Shown piece after piece: positions 58,843 to 64,000 of a stretch of DNA of 64,000 bases. The notes under the pieces were generated by a model. The model did not search any database, was not told the DNA's origin, and saw only the letters and a program-made list of their open reading frames with translations. The stretch's first letter is position 1. Each line of letters starts with the position of its first letter. Source of the DNA: Rhizobium sp. R634 (GTDB taxonomy: Bacteria > Pseudomonadota > Alphaproteobacteria > Rhizobiales > Rhizobiaceae); NCBI RefSeq assembly GCF_002211305.1, contig NZ_LOKW01000027.1, forward strand, positions 248,001 to 312,000, read 5' to 3'. A program made the translations under genes and the position numbers.

Positions 58843-61707
58843 ATGGCGAAACTCACTGAATATCATGCGAAATATCTGGCGACTGATCTCGTCAGGCGGC
58901 GATCGGCGGACAGCGCTGAAAAGCTAGCAATTGCGGTCGCCGGTGCGCAGGTTGATATGAACCCGCATCAGGTGGATGCGGCGCTCTTTGCTTTCTCCTC
59001 TCCACTGTCACGCGGTGCTCTCTTGGCCGATGAGGTCGGGCTCGGGAAAACAATCGAGGCGGGCCTCGTCATCTCCCAACGCTGGGCTGAAGGAAAGCGC
59101 CGAATTATAATCGTCGCACCGTCAAACCTTCGCAAGCAATGGCACCAAGAGCTCAGCGAGAAGTTTTTTCTGCCATGCGCGATCATTGAGTCGAAGTCCT
59201 TCAACGCCGCAGTGAAATCAGGCGACTTGAGACCGTTCGATCATTCCGACAGAATAATGATCTGCTCCTATCAGTTCGCGCGGAACAAGGAACTGGATAT
59301 CAAGGCGACGCCTTGGGACTTGGTCGTGATGGACGAAGCGCATCGTCTTAGAAACGTCTATAAGCCGTCTAATATCATTGCTAACACGCTCAAGGGTGCG
59401 CTGGCCGACCGGCACAAGCTATTGCTAACTGCGACGCCATTGCAGAATTCATTGCTCGAACTGTATGGCCTAGTGAGCTTTATCGACGAGCACACGTTCG
59501 GCGATCTCAAGAGCTTTCGCGAGCAGTTCGCCAATCTATCGCAGGAACGCGCTTTCGAGGTGCTGCGCGAACGGCTTAAGCCGATTTGTCATCGCACCTT
59601 ACGGCGCCAGGTGACCGCATATGTGCCGTACACAAAGCGGCACGCGATCTTGGAAAAGTTCGACCCCAGCGAGGCAGAAGACCGCCTATATGATGTGGTC
59701 ACCGGGTATCTCGACAGGCCGAACCTCCAAGCACTCCCGCCGAGCCAGCGTACACTCATGACTCTTGTCCTCCGCAAGTTGTTAGCATCATCAACGTTCG
59801 CGATCGCGGGCGCGCTTACCTCAATGTCTGCGCGCCTGCAAAAGAAGCTCGATCATAGCCAACCCACCACATCGCTGGTTGACGAACTGGATGAGGACTA
59901 TGAGGCGCTGGATGAGACGGCCGAGGAATGGCCTGACGATGAGGTTGAGCCAATATCCGATGCTGAGCAAAGCGCGCTGGCCTCGGAAATAACTGATCTT
60001 CAAAGGTTTGCTGAGCTTGCAACCTCGATAACGCAGAACGCCAAGGGCCTTGCTTTGCTTAAGGCGCTTGAGGTCGGTTTTGCGAAGGCAAAAGAATTAG
60101 GTGCGGAAGAAAAGGCGATCATCTTTACGGAATCGCGAAAGACGCAATCCTACCTTCTGCGCTTGCTAGCCGATAGCCCTTACGCAGATGGGATCGTCCT
60201 GTTCAACGGGTCGAACACCGACCCTAAATCGCAGCAGATTTACCGCATCTGGCTGGATCGGCACGCCGGATCAGATCGAATAACCAACTCAAAAACGGCT
60301 GACATGCGATCCGCGCTTGTGGATTATTTCCGCGAGGAAGGACGCATCATGATCGCGACCGAAGCAGGGGCGGAAGGCATCAACCTGCAATTCTGCTCGA
60401 TGATCGTGAACTATGATCTGCCGTGGAATCCTCAGCGCATCGAACAGCGTATCGGTCGTTGCCATCGCTACGGCCAAAAGCATGACGTGGTAGTCGTCAA
60501 TTTCCTGAACCAGAAGAACGAAGCTGACCAGCGCGTGTTTCAATTGCTCTCGGAAAAATTTCAGCTTTTTGAGGGTGTGTTCGGCGCAAGTGATGAAGTT
60601 CTAGGTGCTATCGAATCAGGGGTGGATTTCGAAAAACGTATTGCTGAAATTTATCAGCGATGCCGAACAAAGGATGAGATTAAGGTCGCCTTTGACAGAC
60701 TGCAACGTGAATTGAGCCTTGAAATTAACGAGCAGATGACGTCCGCCCGGCGTAAACTGATGGAAAACTTCGATGATGAAGTTCGCGACAAGCTTAAAAT
60801 TCGCGATACCGACACGAAGGTGTATCTGAACCAGTTCGAGCAAAGCCTGATAAGGCTCGCTCAACAGGAGTTGGGGGATCATGCGCGGTTTATCGATGGT
60901 TCCAGTTTCCGCCTGAATACCTTGCCAGATTGGATCAACGGAGCTGGAATTCCTACCGGCCTGTATGAGCTACCACGGCGGACGGGTGAGGCGCATCTTT
61001 TTCGTCTCAATCACCCGCTTGGGGAGGCTATCGTTGCGCGTGCCCGAACTAGAGAACTGGAGATCGCGGAACTGACATTCGACCTGACCAACCACGAAGG
61101 TCGTGTATCGCAAATCGAGCCTCTCAAGGGGCAGTCCGGGTGGCTGCAAGCCAAGCTCTTAATGGTTGAGGCGCTGAGTCAGGGTGAGGACTACCTGCTG
61201 CTTGCTGGCATCGCGGACAACGGATCTTTACTTTCTGACGAAGCAACAACCCGCATGATGACGATCGGCGGCCGTGTGGGTGCACAGATCGCGTTGCCCG
61301 TGGGTGCTGCTGAGACACTTTCTCAGTACGTCACCGATCAGCAAACCCGCATCCGGCGAGCTATTTCGGAACGTAATGCCCGTTTTTTCGAGAAAGAGGC
61401 GGACAAGCTGGATGGTTGGGCAGACGATCTGAAAGTTGGACTGGAGCGGGAGATCAAGGAGATTGACCGCCAGATCAAGGAGGCGCGCCGCGCGGCCACT
61501 GCTGCCTTAACCTTGGAAGAGAAACTTGCAGGGCAGAAGGCGGTCAAGGCGCTGGAAAATGAGCGCAACAGCAAGCGGAGATCATTGTTCGATGCGCAGG
61601 ACAAGATTGACGAACAACGATCCGAACTTATCGCCAGCATTGAAAGCCGGCTTGAGCAGAAAATCCTAGAGGAAGACCTGTTCACCATCCGCTGGAGCGT
61701 GGTCTGA
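58843..61707 (+). CDS. SNF2/RapA-like helicase of a putative defence operon
   Basis: The 954-aa protein has an SF2 SNF2-type motor: DEVGLGKTIEAG (GLGKT at 66-70), DEAH box VVMDEAHRLR (164-167), LLLTATP (near 195), and the second lobe with IIFTESRK, ATEAGAEGINLQ and motif VI QRIGRCHRYGQ (near 540). An acidic stretch lies around 340-370 and a long coiled-coil tail around 840-940. Similar helicases occur in DISARM (DrmD) and in restriction-linked operons. RapA itself is rejected because of the context. The stop overlaps the next ATG by one base. Codon use is less G/C-ending than to its left, suggesting transfer. Confidence 0.85.
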   Translation: MAKLTEYHAKYLATDLVRRRSADSAEKLAIAVAGAQVDMNPHQVDAALFAFSSPLSRGALLADEVGLGKTIEAGLVISQRWAEGKRRIIIVAPSNLRKQWHQELSEKFFLPCAIIESKSFNAAVKSGDLRPFDHSDRIMICSYQFARNKELDIKATPWDLVVMDEAHRLRNVYKPSNIIANTLKGALADRHKLLLTATPLQNSLLELYGLVSFIDEHTFGDLKSFREQFANLSQERAFEVLRERLKPICHRTLRRQVTAYVPYTKRHAILEKFDPSEAEDRLYDVVTGYLDRPNLQALPPSQRTLMTLVLRKLLASSTFAIAGALTSMSARLQKKLDHSQPTTSLVDELDEDYEALDETAEEWPDDEVEPISDAEQSALASEITDLQRFAELATSITQNAKGLALLKALEVGFAKAKELGAEEKAIIFTESRKTQSYLLRLLADSPYADGIVLFNGSNTDPKSQQIYRIWLDRHAGSDRITNSKTADMRSALVDYFREEGRIMIATEAGAEGINLQFCSMIVNYDLPWNPQRIEQRIGRCHRYGQKHDVVVVNFLNQKNEADQRVFQLLSEKFQLFEGVFGASDEVLGAIESGVDFEKRIAEIYQRCRTKDEIKVAFDRLQRELSLEINEQMTSARRKLMENFDDEVRDKLKIRDTDTKVYLNQFEQSLIRLAQQELGDHARFIDGSSFRLNTLPDWINGAGIPTGLYELPRRTGEAHLFRLNHPLGEAIVARARTRELEIAELTFDLTNHEGRVSQIEPLKGQSGWLQAKLLMVEALSQGEDYLLLAGIADNGSLLSDEATTRMMTIGGRVGAQIALPVGAAETLSQYVTDQQTRIRRAISERNARFFEKEADKLDGWADDLKVGLEREIKEIDRQIKEARRAATAALTLEEKLAGQKAVKALENERNSKRRSLFDAQDKIDEQRSELIASIESRLEQKILEEDLFTIRWSVV

Positions 61708-63491
61708 TGGTGCCACGCCCCGTAGAGATATTGGCTCTCCCGCCGAAGTTACACGAGCTATTTGACGGGCATGTTCGTCCGGGCGTTATTGGTGACGCAG
61801 ACCAGCGAGAAAGGGATTTTCTGAGCCGTGCGCTATCGGCTTATACGCTTCACAAGCTCGGCGGTGCGTCGATTGAAGATGGCGCAAACGGGATCGTCGA
61901 TGGTGGCGGAGATGGCGGTATCGATGGCATCTATTTTTCGCCCGTCACTAATACACTTTGGCTTACGCAATCGAAATACATTCACGCGGGGTCGGGTGAG
62001 CCCGATCTTGGAGAGGTAACCAAATTCAAAATTGGTATAGAAAACCTGCTCGAAGCACGCTTTGATGCCTTCGCTCAGAATGCCAAAATTGTTGCCCTAC
62101 TCCCGCAGCTCGAAGCAGCGTTGAAAAACCCATCTACGCAGGTTCGATCGGTCCTATGTTATTCCGGGTTGTCATTTATTTCCGAAGACCGAAAGCACCT
62201 TTTTGAAGCGCTCCGCGTCAAATTATCGCTGGATCAAGCCGACGGTTATTTCGCGTTCCAAGCTGTCAACCTGACCACACTGAACGATTGGGTTAGTGGT
62301 GGTGATGCGGCTCCCGGTATCGAAACCGTCGAGCTTGAAATCATGCGGCCCGGTTATGTCACTGCGCCTTATGAAACAATTTACGGCCTTATCCCGCTTG
62401 AGCGGCTGAAGGTGCTCCATGATGAATACGGCGCGCGACTGGTGCGCGCTAATATCAGAGGGTTCAAGGGCAGCACCGACGTCAACGAGGACATTCAAAA
62501 GACGCTCACTGAAGAGGTGGGCCTGTTCCACTACCTAAACAATGGCCTGACTGCCTATTGCGATAGGCTGGAGCTGCACAACCTTGATCGTACCAATGCT
62601 GAAAGGAAGCGGATTACGGCAAAGGGATTCTCGATCATCAATGGGGCGCAGACCTTGGGGTCGATCGCCAAATGCGTTGCTGCGCCAGGTGCTGAGGCTC
62701 CCCCGCGGGGCTTTGCCTTCATCAAGATTGTTTCGCTTGAGAAGTGCGAGGACGATCGAGCTTTTGCCGACAGGATTTCACGGGCGGCGAACTTCCAGAA
62801 CGCCGTGGTGCTCAAGGACTTTGCCGCAGCCTACCCTTTGCACGGGCAGATTGCAGCGACGTTGCAACCGCACGGAATCGATTATCATTTCCGGCTCGAC
62901 GAAGACACACCCGCCAACGATGCAACGAACTTCACTATTGACGAAGCCCTGACGGCTTGCGCCTGTCTGGCTAACGCAAGCGATTGCGACCTTGTAACTC
63001 GCGTTGCCGCAAACCGAACCTCTCTACTTTCGCTCGACGTCGTCTATCCGAATGATCTCCTGTGCCCGAGTCGTCACGAGCGTATTTTTCCGCAGGGACT
63101 TTCTGCGCGGACTGCGTGGCGGGCCGTACAAGCACAGCGTATCGTTTTGCTGGGCATGACAGAAAGCACACGAGCCAGCAGCGGGGCTACAAAGTCTTTC
63201 TACACACATGCTAAATGGATCGTGCTGGCAGCTATATATGTCCGGCTAAAACCGCAGGATGGCGAAGCGTTGGGGCTCACCGACGACGAAGCTACTGCGA
63301 TCGCCGCCGCCGTACCCGATTTTGCTGAAAAGTTGCTCGCCATTGCAGTTGGGAAGGGTTTGGCGGCCTACGTCGGTTTGGGCGGACAGCAGGTTCTCCA
63401 GTCGCCTCGTGATTTTCAATCGGTGTTTAAGACACAAGGCGACTGCCAAAATCTCTTCGCTGCGTTAAAAGCGCAAATCTGGAATTCTTAA
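61707..63491 (+). CDS. AIPR-family protein with N-terminal Mrr-like nuclease motif
   Basis: The 594-aa protein has the AIPR (abortive infection phage resistance) core: ANIRGFKGS (near 249), FHYLNNGLTAYCD (near 275) and SIINGAQTLGSIAK (near 310). Upstream, GGIDGIYFSP with D73 is followed by LWLTQSKY with Q88-x-K90, the D...(E/Q)xK pattern of Mrr/PD-(D/E)xK nucleases. It may therefore be the nuclease or effector of the operon. Start ATG 61707 overlaps the helicase stop (TGATG), so the two are co-translated. Confidence 0.8.
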   Translation: MVPRPVEILALPPKLHELFDGHVRPGVIGDADQRERDFLSRALSAYTLHKLGGASIEDGANGIVDGGGDGGIDGIYFSPVTNTLWLTQSKYIHAGSGEPDLGEVTKFKIGIENLLEARFDAFAQNAKIVALLPQLEAALKNPSTQVRSVLCYSGLSFISEDRKHLFEALRVKLSLDQADGYFAFQAVNLTTLNDWVSGGDAAPGIETVELEIMRPGYVTAPYETIYGLIPLERLKVLHDEYGARLVRANIRGFKGSTDVNEDIQKTLTEEVGLFHYLNNGLTAYCDRLELHNLDRTNAERKRITAKGFSIINGAQTLGSIAKCVAAPGAEAPPRGFAFIKIVSLEKCEDDRAFADRISRAANFQNAVVLKDFAAAYPLHGQIAATLQPHGIDYHFRLDEDTPANDATNFTIDEALTACACLANASDCDLVTRVAANRTSLLSLDVVYPNDLLCPSRHERIFPQGLSARTAWRAVQAQRIVLLGMTESTRASSGATKSFYTHAKWIVLAAIYVRLKPQDGEALGLTDDEATAIAAAVPDFAEKLLAIAVGKGLAAYVGLGGQQVLQSPRDFQSVFKTQGDCQNLFAALKAQIWNS

Positions 63492-63531
63492 AATCAAGCG
63501 CCGCCCGCAATGGCCGCGCCACAGGGTGACA

Positions 63532-64000
63532 ATGTCTAAGAAACAGAAGCTTGAACTGACTTGGGTAGGAAAGGAGAGCCGGCCTCGGCTGGAGCCGCGC
63601 ATCCTCATTGAGGACCCAACTAAGAGTTATCACGCTGCCAAGCGGGTCACTGACAATGACATCTTCGACAATGTGCTGATCCACGGCGACAATCTGCTGG
63701 CGCTCAAGGCGCTAGAAGCGGACTATGCGGGCAAGGTGAAATGCGTTTTCATCGACCCACCATACAATACCGGGGTTGCGTTTACACATTACGAGGACGG
63801 CCTTGAACACTCAATTTGGCTCGGTCTAATGCGGGATCGCCTCGCTCTAATTCGACAGCTTCTGTCTGATGACGGGTCATTATGGATTACGATCGACGAT
63901 AATGAGGCTCATTATCTCAAGGTGATTTGCGACGAGATATTTGGGCGATCAAATTTCATAGGGAATATTATTTGGGAAAAATCGGATAGTCCTCGTATGG
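63532..64000 (+). CDS. type III (Mod-type) site-specific DNA methyltransferase, partial
   Basis: The first 156 residues are present. HGDNLLALKAL (51-61) and the catalytic FIDPPYNTG (DPPY at 75-78) mark a beta-class N6-adenine or N4-cytosine methyltransferase of the Mod kind, and RLALIRQLLSDDGSLWITIDDNE fits the next conserved part. The gene starts 40 bases after the AIPR stop with AGGGTGA upstream, and runs off the right edge. A Res-type subunit is expected beyond. Confidence 0.88.
   Translation, partial: MSKKQKLELTWVGKESRPRLEPRILIEDPTKSYHAAKRVTDNDIFDNVLIHGDNLLALKALEADYAGKVKCVFIDPPYNTGVAFTHYEDGLEHSIWLGLMRDRLALIRQLLSDDGSLWITIDDNEAHYLKVICDEIFGRSNFIGNIIWEKSDSPRM

Noticed and set aside
58700..58927. 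75-codon plus-strand frame just before the helicase
   Set aside because: It overlaps the helicase start by 85 bases in another frame, has no family pattern and no good ribosome-binding site.
58843..61707. Helicase as RapA, the RNA-polymerase recycling ATPase
   Set aside because: RapA-like motor motifs are present, but the gene is embedded in a defence-like operon and lacks the RapA N-terminal Tudor-like region.
1..64000. tRNA, rRNA, insertion sequences, prophage or replication origin
   Set aside because: No tRNA/rRNA fold, transposase, integrase or repABC-like gene was recognised anywhere in the window.

Overview
The window reads as alphaproteobacterial, most likely Rhizobium (R. etli / R. 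leguminosarum group). The evidence is high GC with strong G/C at wobble positions, a glxA/glxBCD/glnT block, a rhizobial-type orphan flagellin, a four-hairpin CCTCCTCCC sRNA array next to a DUF1127 gene, a RIME-like palindromic element and a CtrA box before minC. In rhizobia minCDE lies on a large secondary replicon (pSymB in Sinorhizobium meliloti), so a chromid or plasmid is a reasonable guess. That guess is inference.

Layout. 1-9445 (minus): a Tad/Flp-type pilus or secretion operon. It runs from a pilin-like peptide through prepilin peptidase, three TadE/TadG-like pseudopilins, a secreted unknown, CpaB and an FHA-CpaF fusion ATPase to TadB and TadC, and continues off the left edge. 9955-11234 (plus): a 43-aa hydrophobic peptide coupled to a second CpaF ATPase. 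11279-11823: a MazEF toxin-antitoxin pair behind a perfect palindrome. 11907-24171: a C1/methylated-amine block, made of a soxBDAG-type heterotetrameric oxidase/dehydrogenase, regulator glxA, an XRE-cupin regulator, the three-part glutamate-synthase-like glxBCD, glnT and purU. Together these match the gene set of the N-methylglutamate pathway of methylamine use. 24290-30165: an SDR, an RND efflux pair and a divergent TetR regulator. 30446-32346: minCDE, with a CtrA-type box in front and a terminator behind. 32606-38521: an aldo/keto reductase, a flavin amine oxidase, a two-component system and a DnaQ-like exonuclease. 38676-39163: the DUF1127 gene and four tandem CCTCCTCCC hairpins (CcsR/cuckoo sRNA family). 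39388-45167: kduI, kduD, a GntR regulator and a GH94 phosphorylase-like enzyme. 45409-49544: an orphan flagellin, a GH20 hexosaminidase and an AraC regulator broken by an in-frame TAG. 49756-58553: a permease, a ROK regulator, an MFS carrier, and a two-way catabolic cluster (RidA, RpiR, SDR, NTF2-like, M81/MlrC, D-threonine-aldolase-like).

From 58843 to the right edge base composition and codon use change visibly (more AT, TTA/AAA/GAA codons) and a three-gene overlapping or closely packed set begins: a 954-aa SNF2-type helicase, a 594-aa AIPR protein whose N-terminus carries a Mrr-like nuclease motif, and the start of a type III (Mod-type) DNA methyltransferase cut by the window end. This looks like a horizontally acquired anti-phage / restriction-modification island and is the best candidate for an undescribed system here.

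All calls come from reading the sequence and from general family knowledge; no database search was run.
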